A stretch of 5,302 bases of DNA, taken from NCBI GenBank assembly GCA_964608945.1, contig CAZSQB010000065.1:1-5302 (forward strand), read 5' to 3'. The translations under genes and the position numbers were made by a program. Position 1 is the stretch's first letter, and every line of letters begins with the position of its first letter. The notes under the pieces are model-generated. The model worked only from the letters and a program-made list of their open reading frames with translations. It ran no database searches and was not told the DNA's origin. Shown here piece after piece: positions 5,011-5,302 of the stretch. Source of the stretch: CAYWEP01 sp964608945 (GTDB taxonomy: Bacteria > Patescibacteriota > Microgenomatia > Levybacterales > UBA12049).

Positions 5011-5302
5011 ATGGTAGCAGCTGAGGCACAGCCCCGAAGACGTGAATTTGTTGGAGACTACAGAAACAGACTAGCAAGACTCCTTGATTTCCCGCAACCA
5101 GACATTGCAAAACGACGAGAAACTTGGGTAAGAAGAGCGGATCGCAAGCTGTTCCCACACAAGCTTCTTGAAGGAGAGCGTGGTATTCATGAAGCAGCAC
5201 GACTCATGCAAGAAGAAAACTTCGCATTTATCCCACTTGTCACGCACTGGAATCAGCGAGATCATGAGGAAGCAATCAAAGATCTCTGCCTCCACAATCG
5301 AT
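5011..5302 (+). CDS. Partial protein with an HX4D motif, possible glycerolipid acyltransferase (5' end only)
   Basis: The frame runs open from ATG 5011 to the window edge, giving 97 residues without a stop; the rest of the gene lies outside. The N-terminal 60 residues are strongly basic (many Arg) and probably helical. Residues 71-84, FAFIPLVTHWNQRD, consist of a hydrophobic strand followed by H79-x4-D84. This is the layout of motif I in PlsB/PlsC-type glycerophosphate acyltransferases, which transfer acyl chains to glycerol phosphate backbones at the membrane. The other acyltransferase motifs would lie downstream and cannot be checked, so this assignment is tentative. Start choice is supported by the extended -10 box 7 nt upstream. 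That the reading frame is a gene is much surer than its function. Confidence 0.75.
   Translation, partial: MVAAEAQPRRREFVGDYRNRLARLLDFPQPDIAKRRETWVRRADRKLFPHKLLEGERGIHEAARLMQEENFAFIPLVTHWNQRDHEEAIKDLCLHNR

Overview
This window reads as a piece of a small-genome bacterial chromosome, most likely a member of the Candidate Phyla Radiation (Patescibacteria). That placement is an inference from style: short intergenic gaps, almost no Shine-Dalgarno sites, dispersed palindromic repeats, a CAD-type dihydroorotase away from other pyrimidine genes, and orphan helical proteins. The standard bacterial code fits: the five complete genes end in TAA, TAA, TAA, TAG and TGA. No rRNA, tRNA, CRISPR array, transposase or phage gene was seen.

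Layout, all on the + strand. Positions 1-103 hold the end of a dispersed repeat and a promoter. 104-625 is an unrecognised, probably all-helical protein of 173 aa. 641-1798 is dihydroorotase (pyrC), which carries an in-frame insertion of palindromic DNA at about 898-976. 1789-2814 is a phospholipase D/cardiolipin synthase superfamily protein with two intact HKD motifs; its start overlaps the end of pyrC by 10 nt. 2856-3620 is an ABC transporter ATPase of the DrrA type and 3750-4853 is its ABC-2 type permease. The 129-nt gap between them contains a long imperfect inverted repeat made of degenerate ~14-nt units. 4854-5010 is intergenic, with a second, weaker inverted repeat and a promoter. 5011-5302 is the start of a protein cut by the window edge; it carries an HX4D motif and may be a glycerolipid acyltransferase.

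The transporter pair clearly forms one functional unit. The PLD-like enzyme and the possible acyltransferase could both act on membrane lipids, but no pathway can be proved from this window. pyrC is a housekeeping gene with no pyrimidine neighbours here.

Two observations stand out. First, five of the six genes have a TGN-TATAAT-like extended -10 box ending only 5-8 nt before the ATG and no usable Shine-Dalgarno, which predicts leaderless mRNAs. Second, a double-hairpin repeat of the kind usually found between genes lies inside the reading frame of pyrC and adds roughly 25 residues without disturbing any catalytic residue. I do not see a clear new multi-gene system.
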